A DNA stretch of 64,000 bases. It comes from Sphingomonas sp. TZW2008. GTDB taxonomy: Bacteria > Pseudomonadota > Alphaproteobacteria > Sphingomonadales > Sphingomonadaceae. This document shows, piece after piece, positions 42,802 to 53,493 of this stretch (within the stretch, counting starts at the first letter, position 1; every line of letters starts with the position of its first letter). The translations under genes and the position numbers were made by a program. Location of the stretch: NCBI RefSeq assembly GCF_002117915.1, contig NZ_BDJB01000003.1, forward strand, positions 248,001-312,000, given 5' to 3'. The notes beneath the pieces are model-generated. The model was given only the letters and a program-made list of their open reading frames with translations. It was not told where the DNA came from and searched no databases.

Positions 42802-43872
42802 GTGGCAGAGCTGGCGCACGACCGGGAGGCTTGGCGCGAACTGATCGATCTCGGCGCGCTTGCACGCTGGATGGATGGCAAAGACCTCGGCACCGGCACG
42901 CCGATCGAGGACGCCGACACACTCGGCGGCGGCACGCAGAACATCCTGCTGCGCTTCACCCGCGCCGGCCGCACCTATGTCCTGCGTCGGCCGCCGCGTC
43001 GCCCGCGACCCGAAAGCGACGAGGTGATGCGGCGCGAAATGAAGGTGCTCGCCGCGCTCGCCGGATCGGACGTGCCGCACCCGGGCTTCATCGCCGGTGA
43101 GGGCGATCCCGCCGCGCTCGGCACCGCTTTCTACCTCATGGAGCCGATCGACGGCTTTAACGCGACGGTCGGCCTACCGCCGCTTCACGCCGGCAGCGCC
43201 GACGTGCGCCGCCGCATGGGGGAGGCGATCGTCGACGGCGCGGTCGCCTTGTCACGCGTCGATCCGCACGAGGCGGGGCTCGACGATCTCGGCAAGCTCG
43301 ACGGCTGGCTCGAACGGCAGGTCGGCCGCTGGCGTGCGCAGCTCGACGGCTATGCCAAGTTCGACGGATGGAGCGGGCTCGAAGCGCTGCCCGACGTCGA
43401 GGCGATCTGCGCGTGGCTCGATGCCAATCGCCCCGCCACGATGCAGGCGGGGCTGATCCACGGTGACTATCACCTCTCCAACGTCATGTACCGTCCCGAC
43501 GGGCCAGAGCTCGCCGCGATCGTCGATTGGGAGCTCGCCAGCCGCGGCGATCCGCTGCTCGATCTCGGCTGGCTGACGGCCACCTGGCGCGATCCCGACG
43601 AGGCAAACCAGCGCGTCTCGGTCACGCCGTGGGACGGGTTCCCAACGCTCGCCGAGATCTTCGATCGCTATCTCACCGCCACCGGCCGCAGCGCCGCCGA
43701 CGCGCGCTGGTACACCGTGCTCGCCCCGTTCAAGCTCGGCGCGATCTTGGAAGGCAGCCATGCGCGCGCCTGCGCTGGCCTCACCCCGAAGCCGATCGGC
43801 GACGCGCTCCACGCGCACACCATCTCGCTGTTCGAACGCGCGCTGCGCCGGATCGACAAGCCGTTGCTATAG
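42802..43872 (+). CDS. Phosphotransferase family protein (APH/ACAD10-like kinase fold)
   Basis: A 356-residue protein of the aminoglycoside-phosphotransferase fold. The Brenner box is HGDYHLSNVMY (catalytic Asp in HGD, Asn at SNVM), followed by the metal Asp in AIVDWELASRGD; the N-lobe has ADTLGGGTQNILLRFT and VLRRPPRRPRPESDEVMRREMKVL. The PPRPRPESDEVMRRE segment and DPLLDLGWL match the group linked to acyl-CoA dehydrogenases (ACAD10/11-like) rather than antibiotic resistance. GGGAGAGG upstream of the GTG at 42802 sets the start. Divergent from the TetR gene, its likely regulator. Confidence 0.9.
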   Translation: MAELAHDREAWRELIDLGALARWMDGKDLGTGTPIEDADTLGGGTQNILLRFTRAGRTYVLRRPPRRPRPESDEVMRREMKVLAALAGSDVPHPGFIAGEGDPAALGTAFYLMEPIDGFNATVGLPPLHAGSADVRRRMGEAIVDGAVALSRVDPHEAGLDDLGKLDGWLERQVGRWRAQLDGYAKFDGWSGLEALPDVEAICAWLDANRPATMQAGLIHGDYHLSNVMYRPDGPELAAIVDWELASRGDPLLDLGWLTATWRDPDEANQRVSVTPWDGFPTLAEIFDRYLTATGRSAADARWYTVLAPFKLGAILEGSHARACAGLTPKPIGDALHAHTISLFERALRRIDKPLL

Positions 43873-43912
43873 CGCGACCTTGTCGGCGCGCGCCCGCGAA
43901 TGGCCGATCGCC

Positions 43913-45103
43913 TCAGCTTGGGCCGCGTGCCAGCGCCTCCTCGGTCGCGCTCAGCGCCGATCGCGTACCGGGATCGGCGGGTACGTCGGTCGCGAAATAG
44001 GCGACGCCGGTCCCACGCACCCGGTCGACCCATAGCCCCGACCGAAGGCCGTAAGCCTCGCCCGCATGGCCGATCCGCGTCCGTCCGTCGCCGAACGGAT
44101 CGTCGCGGCATTGCGGCAGCGGCGTCGCGGTAAAGCTGACCGCGAGGCCGTAGCGGCAGTTGAAACCGCCCGGTGTCACCCCGCTCTCCGCCTCCTCGTT
44201 CTGCACCCCGTTGCTGCCGTCGAACGTCCACTCGGGCGTCGCCAGCAGTCGCATCGACGCCGGGCGGAGCAGCCGCACGCCGTCGACCGATCCGTCACCA
44301 AGCAGCAATCGCCCGATCTTCGCCAGTTCGCGCATCGAGATCCGCAGCCCGCCCTGCGGCGAGAACCACGCGCCGTTGCGTCCCGCCCGCCATGTCGCGA
44401 GGTCGCACGATCCGTCGCGGGCGGGCGTCACCGGGCAACCAGCGACGAACGCCGGCTCGTCGCGGACCGCCACGCCCTTGTCGTACAGCACCACCACATG
44501 CGCCTTGGTCGCGGCACCGCACGTCGCCCAGTTGAAGCACGCCTTCAGCTGGAGCGGCGCCAGCACCAGCCGCTGCATCAGCCGATCGAACCGCTCGCCG
44601 GTCGCCCGCTCCATCACCGCCGCGACGATCGGGAAATTGAAGTTGGTGTAGCGGAAGAAACTGCCCGGGGCGTGCACCGCATCCCACGCCGCGGGTGCCG
44701 CCACCTTGTCCACCAGCGCCTCATCCATCGCCAGCACATAGCCCGCCGCATCGGTCAAGCTCGAACGGTGCGACAGCAGCAGCCGCAGCGTGATCGGCAC
44801 ATCGGGGAACGCCGGGTTGCGCAGCCGCCAGCCGAGCAGCGTCGACACATCGGCGTCGAGGTCGAGCGTCCCCTGCTCCACCAGCCGCATCACGCCGATC
44901 GCAGTCACCAGCTTGCTGATCGAGGCGATCCGCACCGGATCGTCCGCCGCCACCCGCCGCCCCGTGGCGCGATCCGCCAACCCCTCCACCGCCGTCGCTG
45001 TTTCGCCGCGCCGGTCGAACGCGACGCGGACGCTCGCGACGGGGCGCGGGGTGGCGGCGGGCGCAATGATCTCGGCCGCGGCAAGCAGAGCGAGCAGGAT
45101 CAG
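43913..45103 (-). CDS. Beta-lactamase-fold serine hydrolase with apparent CTG start
   Basis: A class C beta-lactamase-type hydrolase of about 396 residues. The SxxK catalytic motif is SISK (in [11 protein letters not shown]), the YxN motif YTN (FRYTNFNF), and a later His-Ala-Gly (GHAGEAYG). No ATG/GTG/TTG exists upstream of the GTG at 44989, yet that start would remove a convincing signal peptide ([19 protein letters not shown]). A CTG at 45103 follows GGGAGAG with ideal spacing. Alternatively a start at ATG 45117 with a one-base frameshift. Such esterases act on D-Ala peptides or esters; function unknown. Lies 74 bp after the DAACS gene stop. Confidence 0.82.
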   Translation of the reverse strand: MILLALLAAAEIIAPAATPRPVASVRVAFDRRGETATAVEGLADRATGRRVAADDPVRIASISKLVTAIGVMRLVEQGTLDLDADVSTLLGWRLRNPAFPDVPITLRLLLSHRSSLTDAAGYVLAMDEALVDKVAAPAAWDAVHAPGSFFRYTNFNFPIVAAVMERATGERFDRLMQRLVLAPLQLKACFNWATCGAATKAHVVVLYDKGVAVRDEPAFVAGCPVTPARDGSCDLATWRAGRNGAWFSPQGGLRISMRELAKIGRLLLGDGSVDGVRLLRPASMRLLATPEWTFDGSNGVQNEEAESGVTPGGFNCRYGLAVSFTATPLPQCRDDPFGDGRTRIGHAGEAYGLRSGLWVDRVRGTGVAYFATDVPADPGTRSALSATEEALARGPS

Positions 45104-45177
45104 TCTATCTCTCCCATCGGCACCGTGCCGTCCGCCGCATCATCCGCCGCTACGCCGCGCCGCGCAACCCGTGCCGC

Positions 45178-46419
45178 TTACGCCGCCGGCTCTCGCCGTA
45201 AGCGCGACGCATCGAGCTCGCCCTCCAACCGCGCCACCGCCGCCGCCACCGTCAGGTTCGCGCTCGCGCTCGGCACGGTTCGCGTCATGTCGAGCAGCCG
45301 GTCGAACGGCAGCACGAAGCCGACGACCAGCGCGGTCTGCTCGGGCGCAACGCCGACGGCGGAGAGTACGGCGGAAAGCATGAACAGCGACGCCGAAGGC
45401 ACCGGCGCGGTGCCGAACGCCGCCAGCGCTCCGGTCAGCAGCACCATGCCGAGCACCCCCGGCGTGGTCGCAACACCCAGCGCTTGCAGCGCGAACAGGC
45501 TTAGCAGTCCGACGTACATCGCCGTGCCGTCCTTGCCGACGCTCGCGCCCACCGGCAGCACGGTCGAATAGATCGTGCGGCCGATGCCGACATTCTCACC
45601 CGCGACGCGCATCGCGACCGGCAGCGTGGCGGAGCTGGACGCGGTCGAGAACGCCACCACCAGCGCGTCGGCGATGCCGCTCAGGAAGCGCACGACGGGA
45701 ACGCGCGCCACCCAGCGCAGCAGCACGGCGTGCACCACCGCCACCTGCGCGATCGAACCCAGCAACACGGCGAGCGCGAGCCAACCGACGTGGACGAAGA
45801 CCGCCGCGCCGTGCGCCGCCACCGCATTGGCGATCAGCGCGAAGACGCCGAGCGGCGCGGCTTCCATCACCAGCGTGACGATGCGCAGCAACACGGCAGA
45901 CAGCGACTGCAACAACGCGGCGAACGGCCGCCCCGCCTCGCCCGCCAGCACGGTGCCGACGCCGGTGAGGATCGCGAACAGGATCAGCGCCAGCATGTCG
46001 CCCTTCGCCAGCGCCTCGACGATGTTGACCGGCACGATGCCGATCAACTGCTGGTACGGCGACACCGCGCGGCCGAGCGCGTGCGGCGGCGCAGTGCCGA
46101 TCGGCGCCCCCGCCCCCGGCGCGATCAGCAGCCCCGCGGCGATGCCGACCGACACGGCAAGCAACGTCGTGAGCGCGAACAACCCGATCGTCCGCGCACC
46201 CAGCGCGCCCAGCCGCCGCGGATCGGCGAGCGTCGTGATCCCAGCCGCGATCGTCACCAGCACGATCGGCGCGACGAGCATGCGGATCGCGCGGACGAAC
46301 AACTCGCCGAGGAACGCCACCCGCGGCGTCGCCGCGGGCCAGACGAGCGCCAGCAGCACGCCCGCCGCAAGGCCGCCGAGCACGCGCTGCCACAATGGAA
46401 TCGCAAACCACCAGCGCAT
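45178..46419 (-). CDS. Dicarboxylate/amino acid:cation symporter (DAACS family)
   Basis: A 413-residue inner-membrane symporter, about eight helices plus two hairpins. Family blocks are PIVLVTIAAGITTLADPRRLG, the serine-rich hairpin FSTASSSATLPVAMR, the sodium-site GKDGTAMYVGLLSLFALQ and VGFVLPFDRLLDMTRTVPSASANLTVA, carrying the conserved Asp-Arg-x-x-Asp. Glutamate/aspartate/C4-dicarboxylate uptake is likely. The ATG at 46419 (a GTG three bases earlier is also possible). It is on the same strand as the serine hydrolase. Confidence 0.94.
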   Translation of the reverse strand: MRWWFAIPLWQRVLGGLAAGVLLALVWPAATPRVAFLGELFVRAIRMLVAPIVLVTIAAGITTLADPRRLGALGARTIGLFALTTLLAVSVGIAAGLLIAPGAGAPIGTAPPHALGRAVSPYQQLIGIVPVNIVEALAKGDMLALILFAILTGVGTVLAGEAGRPFAALLQSLSAVLLRIVTLVMEAAPLGVFALIANAVAAHGAAVFVHVGWLALAVLLGSIAQVAVVHAVLLRWVARVPVVRFLSGIADALVVAFSTASSSATLPVAMRVAGENVGIGRTIYSTVLPVGASVGKDGTAMYVGLLSLFALQALGVATTPGVLGMVLLTGALAAFGTAPVPSASLFMLSAVLSAVGVAPEQTALVVGFVLPFDRLLDMTRTVPSASANLTVAAAVARLEGELDASRLRREPAA

Positions 46420-46515
46420 CACGCGCCGATCACCGGCCGCAGCGCATGTTCATGCGCGACCTCACGCCCGATCTGGAAAGCCCCCGCCCGCATCGCATGA
46501 CGGTACACCGAAACG

Positions 46516-46533
46516 CGCCGCGGCATAGCGGCG
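46516..46533. terminator. Hairpin downstream of small minus-strand gene
   Basis: CGCCGC (46516-46521), loop GGCATA, GCGGCG (46528-46533). In the minus-strand direction it ends in CGTTTCG, six bases after the stop of the 75-residue gene. Short, so only moderately convincing. Confidence 0.35.
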
Positions 46534-46538
46534 GCGTG

Positions 46539-46766
46539 TCAATTAGCTGCGACGCGCGCCTCGTTCGTGCGGCGCGCGCGTGCCTTGGCGGTCAGCACGA
46601 TATGGCCGCGCTTCTCCTGCACCCAGCCCTGCCGCGTCAGCGCGTCGAGCGTATATTGGCAGTCGCCGCGCGAGATCATCAGATGCGGCCCGGCATGACG
46701 CGCGGACCCCAAAACCTTCTCGAGCAATTCGGGCGTGATCCACGCGCCGTCGTCTTGCTGACCCAA
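46539..46766 (-). CDS. Possible winged-helix-like small protein
   Basis: A 75-residue frame from a TTG at 46766 with GGGGGG upstream. The first part (DGAWITPELLEKVLGSARHAG) and especially YTLDALTRQGWVQEKRGHIVLTAKARARR resemble a MarR/HxlR-like winged helix with its beta-hairpin wing, but the DNA-recognition part is too short for confidence. A longer in-frame extension overlaps the acs gene and has an arginine-serine composition typical of antisense frames. A LacI-like palindrome lies 103 bp upstream. Not assigned to any family. Confidence 0.4.
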   Translation of the reverse strand: MGQQDDGAWITPELLEKVLGSARHAGPHLMISRGDCQYTLDALTRQGWVQEKRGHIVLTAKARARRTNEARVAAN

Positions 46767-46868
46767 TGCGAACCCCCCACGGGTGACCGGCCGTCGGATG
46801 CGGCCTGCACGGCTACCGAGCGCCGACTCGCCGCGCGGGTCAAGCCGATGCGCGGCGCCATCTGTTCG

Positions 46869-46884
46869 GCCGAAACGTTTCGGC
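46869..46884. promoter_or_regulatory. LacI/GalR-type operator-like palindrome
   Basis: GCCGAAACGTTTCGGC is a perfect 16-bp palindrome with the central CG and AAACGTTT core seen in LacI/PurR family operators. It lies between acs (ending at 46984, minus strand) and the 75-residue gene. No LacI gene is in the window. Confidence 0.4.
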
Positions 46885-46983
46885 GACGAGTCGTTGAGGC
46901 CGGGCCGTCCCAGCGCGGTGAAAGCGCCGTGAGAGGGTGAATCGATCCGTGCGACGGCGCACGATCCGGCCCGAGTCGGCCGC

Positions 46984-48921
<1,938 letters not shown>

Positions 48922-49026
48922 GCATCGTCTCCTTTTGCGCCCTGATGGCCGCTGCGCGACACGCTTGGCAACCCGCCGCGCCTCAGCGTGGGTTCGGGCG
49001 CGGGCGGCAGGAAGAGGAGCTGCTCG

Positions 49027-49644
49027 CTATCCCAGCTGGATCTGGATGCCGTCGATCACGAACTGCACCGCCAGTGCGGCAAGCAGCACGCCGAGCAGCC
49101 GGGTAATAACCGCCTCGATCTTGTGCCCCAACAGCCGCATCAGCGGCCCCGCGGCGAGCAGCGCGACAAGCGTCAGCGCGAGGTTCAGCCCCAGCGCCGC
49201 CATGACGATCGCCGATCGCTCCAGCCCGTCGTTGCGCGCCATCAGCAGCATCACGCTCGCGATCGATCCCGGCCCCGCGATCATCGGCATCGCCATCGGG
49301 AAGATCGACACGTCCTCCGCCTCCTGGGGCGTGATATTCGCCGCGCGATCCTCGCGCCGCTGCGTCCGCTTCTCGAACACCATCTCCAGCGCGATCAGGA
49401 ACAGCATGATTCCGCCCGCGATGCGGAACGAGGCAAGCTCGATGCCCAGCCCCTTGAGCAGCTTCTCGCCAAATAGCGCGAAGACAAGCAGGATCAGCGC
49501 CGCGACGCCGACAGCGCGCACCGCCATCGCCCGCCGCTGCGCCGCGCCCGCACCTGCGGTAAGGCCAGCATAAATCGGCGCGCAGCCCGGCGGATCGATC
49601 ACCACGAAGAAGGTGATGAAGGACGAGACGAATAGCTCGATCAC
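49027..49644 (-). CDS. MarC family integral membrane protein
   Basis: A 205-residue inner-membrane protein with six hydrophobic segments, of the MarC (UPF0056) family. Landmarks are ELFVSSFITFFVVIDPPGCAPIYAGLT at the start, FRIAGGIMLFLIALEMVFEKR and FPMAMPMIAGPGSIASVMLL. The function is not established; the old link with multiple antibiotic resistance has been withdrawn. The GTG at 49644 overlaps the stop of the upstream gene (GTGA), so it is translationally coupled to it and to folD. Confidence 0.9.
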   Translation of the reverse strand: MIELFVSSFITFFVVIDPPGCAPIYAGLTAGAGAAQRRAMAVRAVGVAALILLVFALFGEKLLKGLGIELASFRIAGGIMLFLIALEMVFEKRTQRREDRAANITPQEAEDVSIFPMAMPMIAGPGSIASVMLLMARNDGLERSAIVMAALGLNLALTLVALLAAGPLMRLLGHKIEAVITRLLGVLLAALAVQFVIDGIQIQLG

Positions 49645-50240
49645 GGTCGCGTCACTTTCGCCGGCGGCGCTGGAACGCGGTCGTCGATCACTGTTTCGTA
49701 ACTGCCGCCGGTCCACATCTGTACGGCAAAGCTATGCCCACCGCCCGGCGCGACGGTCCAGCGCCAGCGCAGCGTGCCGTCGGCGGAGGCGCCGCCATCG
49801 GCCCCTGCGTCGTCGAGCGTCGGCGTCCGCCGGCACGAGGCGCGGCGCAAAGCCGGCTGCGCCACCCGCGCGCGCGGGCTTGAGAGATCGGCGCCATGAT
49901 CGAGCCGCCAGCGCCACGCACCGCCGGGTTGCCGCTGCCAGATGGTGGAGAAATAGCTCGATCGACCGCCCGGCCACAGCGCCCCGCCGGTATTCGCCGC
50001 AGTCGCGCCGTCGCACGAGGTAAAGCTCGCCGTCGGCCACCAGTCGACCGCGACTGGCGGATCGGGCGCGTCCTTCAGCGCGTCCGCCACTCGCTGGGGC
50101 GGCAGGAAGATCGCATCGTCCGCGGCCCATTTGCGAAACGCCGTCCACTGCCCGATCGCCTTCGCGTCGGCGGCAAAGGCGCGCTCCGCCTCGACCGCGG
50201 ACTGCGGCGCGGCCGCCACGAGCAACAGCGCCGAGAACAT
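49641..50240 (-). CDS. Exported SnoaL/DUF4440-like protein
   Basis: A 199-residue protein with a signal peptide ([19 protein letters not shown]). The mature start AERAFAADAKAIGQWTAFRKWAADDAIFLPP is typical of NTF2-fold DUF4440/SnoaL-like small domains, and the middle (WPTASFTSCDGATAANTGGALWPGGR...YFSTIWQRQPGGAWRWRLDHG) matches the usual beta-sheet face. Cys occurs at TSCDG and RASCRR. A ligand-binding or hydrolytic role cannot be assigned. It is one base-overlapped with folD upstream (TGATG) and coupled with marC downstream. Confidence 0.75.
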   Translation of the reverse strand: MFSALLLVAAAPQSAVEAERAFAADAKAIGQWTAFRKWAADDAIFLPPQRVADALKDAPDPPVAVDWWPTASFTSCDGATAANTGGALWPGGRSSYFSTIWQRQPGGAWRWRLDHGADLSSPRARVAQPALRRASCRRTPTLDDAGADGGASADGTLRWRWTVAPGGGHSFAVQMWTGGSYETVIDDRVPAPPAKVTRP

Positions 50241-51097
50241 CAGATCGCCGCCGCGAGTGTAACACCGGCGCGACGCGCGGCGGAGACCAAAGTGTTGCGC
50301 AGCAGCACCGCGATCGTCATCGGCCCGACGCCGCCCGGCACCGGCGTCATCGCGCCAGCCACTTCGGCACAGGCAGGATCGATGTCACCCACCAGGCCTT
50401 CTTCGGTGCGGTTGATGCCGACGTCGATCAGCGTCGCGCCCGGCTTGATCCAATCCGGCTTCACCATCTTCGCGCGGCCCACCGCCGCGACGACGATATC
50501 GGCGCGCTTCACGACCTCGGGCAAGTCGCGCGTGCGTGAATGGGCGACCGTGACGGTGCAGCTTTCGCCGATCAGCAGCTGCGCCATCGGCTTGCCGACG
50601 ATGTTCGATCGCCCGATCACCACCGCGTCTCTGCCGCTCAGGTCGCCGAGCACATCGCGCAGCAGCATCAGGCAGCCGAGCGGCGTGCAAGGCACGAAGC
50701 CCTCGAGCCCCGTCGCCAGCCGCCCGGCATTGACCGGGTGGAATCCGTCGACGTCCTTGTCGGGATCGATCCGCGTGATGATCGCGCTCTCATCCAGATG
50801 CTTTGGCAACGGCAGCTGGACTAGGATACCGTCCACTACCGGATCGGCGTTGAGCCGATCGACCAGCGCCTCCAGCGCCGCCTGCTGCGTATCGGCCGGC
50901 AGGCGATGCTCGAAACTCTCCATCCCGGCGGCAATCGTCGCCTTGCCCTTCGAGCGGACATAGACCGACGATGCCGGGTCCTCGCCGATCAGCACCACCG
51001 CCAGCCCCGGCCGGCGGCCGGTCGCCGCCGTCACCTCGGCTGCGCCTGTCGCTATCCGCGCGCGGAGATCCGCCGCGAACGCCTTTCCGTCGATCAT
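50240..51097 (-). CDS. folD: Methylenetetrahydrofolate dehydrogenase / methenyltetrahydrofolate cyclohydrolase
   Basis: A 285-residue bifunctional one-carbon enzyme, NADP-dependent dehydrogenase plus cyclohydrolase. Signatures: [23 protein letters not shown] (catalytic Lys in the YVRSK block), [22 protein letters not shown], and [16 protein letters not shown] near the C-terminus. The start at [12 protein letters not shown] (51097) follows the family; a few upstream Met codons lie in a basic stretch. It sits in a cluster yggT-folD-unknown-marC, tightly packed. Length is normal. Confidence 0.96.
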   Translation of the reverse strand: MIDGKAFAADLRARIATGAAEVTAATGRRPGLAVVLIGEDPASSVYVRSKGKATIAAGMESFEHRLPADTQQAALEALVDRLNADPVVDGILVQLPLPKHLDESAIITRIDPDKDVDGFHPVNAGRLATGLEGFVPCTPLGCLMLLRDVLGDLSGRDAVVIGRSNIVGKPMAQLLIGESCTVTVAHSRTRDLPEVVKRADIVVAAVGRAKMVKPDWIKPGATLIDVGINRTEEGLVGDIDPACAEVAGAMTPVPGGVGPMTIAVLLRNTLVSAARRAGVTLAAAI

Positions 51098-51203
51098 CCG
51101 TGCCGTCATGGCCGCGCGCATAGCCGCGGTGGCGCGGTTACGCCACACACGCGCGGGCAAATCGTCACGACATCACGACGCACCCGGCGCAGCGCGGCGC
51201 GGA

Positions 51204-51509
51204 TCAGATCGATCCCATCATCACGCTGGCGGCGATGTTGTTGAGCACGATCGTCAGGATCGCGATACCGATCAGCACCACCGCCGGCGCCAGATCGATC
51301 CCCTGCAGCTGCGGCAGGATGCGGCGCAGCGGACGGTACATCGGCTCGGTCAACCGATCGAGCCCCTGATAGAGCGAGCGGACGAAGTTCGACTGCATGT
51401 TGACGACGTTGAATGCGACCAGCAGCGACAGCACGAACTGGATGATGATCACCCACCAGACGACGTTTAGCAGCACCTGCAGGATCTGGATGATGGTTAG
51501 CAGCAGCAA
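51204..51509 (-). CDS. yggT: YggT family membrane protein
   Basis: A 101-residue inner-membrane protein with two membrane segments, each followed by a short amphipathic part: LLLTIIQILQVLLNVVWWVIIIQFVLS, then YRPLRRILPQLQGIDLAPAVVLIGIAILTIVL. The PMYRPLRRILP turn is the YggT hallmark. Members are linked to cell-division positioning and osmotic tolerance, but the mechanism is unknown. The TTG at 51509 with GGAGA nine bases upstream is preferred to the longer frame from 51575. It precedes folD, 106 bp apart. Confidence 0.9.
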   Translation of the reverse strand: MLLLTIIQILQVLLNVVWWVIIIQFVLSLLVAFNVVNMQSNFVRSLYQGLDRLTEPMYRPLRRILPQLQGIDLAPAVVLIGIAILTIVLNNIAASVMMGSI

Positions 51510-51579
51510 GATCGATCTCCGTCGGCGTGTATCATTCGCATAGCACAGTTTGGGGGCAACATGCACCCCGATCAAGGCG

Positions 51580-52482
51580 TCAGCCGTGGCGGATCAACGT
51601 GCCCGCGCCGCGCCGCGTGAAGATCTCGAGCAGCATCCCGTGCGGCACACGCCCGTCAAGCACCACCGCCGCGTCAACGCCCGATTCGACCGCTGCGACG
51701 CACGTCTCCAGCTTGGGGATCATCCCGCCGGATATCGTCCCGTCGGCGCGCAGCCCGGCGATGTCGCCCGGCGTCAGATCGGTCATCAGCTCGCCGCTTT
51801 TGTCGAGCACGCCGGCGACGTCGGTCAGAAGGAAGAAGCGTTTGGCCCCCAGCGCCGCGGCGATCGCACCTGCCATCGTGTCGGCGTTAATGTTGTAGGT
51901 GTGCCCGTCCGCGCCGATCCCGATCGGCGCGATAACCGGGATGATGCCCGCCGCGCTCAGCGTATCGATGATCGTCCGGTCGACTGCCACCGGCTCGCCG
52001 ACGAACCCAAGGTCGACCTTGCGCTCGATCCCCTGCAGCGGATCGGGCTGGTTGCGGCCGACCTTTTCCGCCTGCACCAAGCCAGCGTCCTTGCCCGAAA
52101 TGCCCACCGCGCGCCCGCCCGCCGCCGCGATCCACGAAACGATCTGCTTGTTGATCGATCCGGCGAGGACCATTTCGGCGATCTCGGCGGTCTCGGCATC
52201 GGTCACGCGTAGACCGTCGACGAAGCGCGATTCGACGCCGAGCCGTTTCAGCATCGATCCGATCTGCGGGCCGCCGCCATGCACCACGACAGGATTGATG
52301 CCGACCGCCTTCAGCAGCACCACATCCTCGGCAAAGTCGCGCTGCGCCTCCGGATCGCCCATCGCATGCCCGCCGTATTTCACGACAAACGTCGCACCGG
52401 CATAGCGTTGCAGATACGGCAGCGCCTCGACGAGCGTCTCGGCTTTGGCCAGCAGCGCCGGCGCAGGGGCATGGTCGGTCAT
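51580..52482 (-). CDS. argB: Acetylglutamate kinase
   Basis: A 300-residue kinase phosphorylating N-acetylglutamate, second step of arginine synthesis. It has [11 protein letters not shown] (ATP lid), [14 protein letters not shown] (the family glycine-rich loop), AGSINKQIV and the catalytic Lys/Asp regions in [27 protein letters not shown]. The C-terminal [19 protein letters not shown] block is the arginine-sensing region present in feedback-regulated enzymes. Length is as expected. It is separated from yggT by 70 bp, same direction. Confidence 0.97.
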   Translation of the reverse strand: MTDHAPAPALLAKAETLVEALPYLQRYAGATFVVKYGGHAMGDPEAQRDFAEDVVLLKAVGINPVVVHGGGPQIGSMLKRLGVESRFVDGLRVTDAETAEIAEMVLAGSINKQIVSWIAAAGGRAVGISGKDAGLVQAEKVGRNQPDPLQGIERKVDLGFVGEPVAVDRTIIDTLSAAGIIPVIAPIGIGADGHTYNINADTMAGAIAAALGAKRFFLLTDVAGVLDKSGELMTDLTPGDIAGLRADGTISGGMIPKLETCVAAVESGVDAAVVLDGRVPHGMLLEIFTRRGAGTLIRHG

Positions 52483-52515
52483 GCGGGCGCCCTTAATGCA
52501 ACCGCCCCGCGCGCG

Positions 52516-53493
52516 TCACCCCTCGCGGCAGCCATGGAAGGTATAGCTGCCATAGAAGCCTGCCCAGGTATCGAGGCGCGCCGTATCTAGAACGAGACCG
52601 GCGTCGCGGATGATCTGCATGATCGCCGACATCGGCAGCGAATGGACCTCCATTTCTGGTGACGGCGTCGCGAGATACCGATCAATCGTGAAGACGTAAC
52701 CCGGCTGATCGGCGATCGCCTGGAACAGATACTGGCCGCCAACCCGCAACTTTGACAGCAACACCTGCAATATGTGCCGCTGGACGGGCGGGGAATTGTG
52801 CTGCAGCACGATCACGGAATAAAAGAAATCGAACGCTGGTAGGGCATCGAAATCAGCGAGGTCGCGCACCAGCACGGTTTCGACGTTGTCGATGCTCTCC
52901 TCTTCCATGTACCGGCGGCATAGGGCGAGGTTGCCGGGCGATATATCGACGGCGATCACCCGATCGAACCGGCGCGAAAGGTGCCGCGTCACGCGGCCCA
53001 CGCCACATCCCAGCTCCAGACACACGCCCCGGGGCGCGTCCCTGGTGCTGCGCCCAATCGTCAAATCGATCAACGAAGCCGCTTGAACGCCGGAGATCTT
53101 GAACTCCTCGAGCGCCGCCGCATCGATCCGCGCGCTGCGAAACTTGTCCGCCGTCAATACCGACCAGTAAGGATCCTGCTCGCCCAGCGCGGTCCATTGC
53201 GCGCGAATTCGCTCGGCCAGTCGATCCAGCACCTCGGGCGCGACCTGATGCTCGACCATCGTAGGCTGCGCCCAGTAACCGCGTTCGACCCCGATCGGCG
53301 CCGGTTGTCGCTGTCCTCCCAGGCGTTGCCGGAACTCGTCCGAGGCGATGAAGGCATCTGCCAGCGACGACAGCGTTGCGTGCTGCGATCGATGGGCGTC
53401 TATCACCTCCACCGATTCCGGCTCGCGGCCCAGCAGCATTTGATAGGCTTGCCGAACTTGTTCCCGACTGATCCCGTCCGTAGCTTGCATCAT
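52516..53493 (-). CDS. DUF4214-type N-domain fused to SAM-dependent methyltransferase
   Basis: A 325-residue two-part protein. Residues 10-60 (VRQAYQMLLGREPESVEVI...SLADAFIASDEFRQRL) match DUF4214, a helical repeat found in secreted and surface proteins of sphingomonads. Residues 90-325 are a class I methyltransferase with motif I ELGCGVGRVTRHL, VIAVDISPGNL (acidic motif II) and FFYSVIVLQHN. The target may be a glycan or cell-surface component; that is inference. The ATG at 53493 overlaps the upstream yhhQ stop (TGA inside the ATGATG), so they are coupled. No signal peptide is seen. Confidence 0.82.
   Translation of the reverse strand: MMQATDGISREQVRQAYQMLLGREPESVEVIDAHRSQHATLSSLADAFIASDEFRQRLGGQRQPAPIGVERGYWAQPTMVEHQVAPEVLDRLAERIRAQWTALGEQDPYWSVLTADKFRSARIDAAALEEFKISGVQAASLIDLTIGRSTRDAPRGVCLELGCGVGRVTRHLSRRFDRVIAVDISPGNLALCRRYMEEESIDNVETVLVRDLADFDALPAFDFFYSVIVLQHNSPPVQRHILQVLLSKLRVGGQYLFQAIADQPGYVFTIDRYLATPSPEMEVHSLPMSAIMQIIRDAGLVLDTARLDTWAGFYGSYTFHGCREG

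Noticed and set aside
42802..43872. Aminoglycoside resistance gene
   Set aside because: The fold is APH-like, but the PPRPRPESDEVMRRE and DLGWL blocks fit the acyl-CoA dehydrogenase-associated group, not drug resistance.
44066..45571. 501-residue plus-strand frame
   Set aside because: Antisense to the serine hydrolase and DAACS genes, both with clear motifs.
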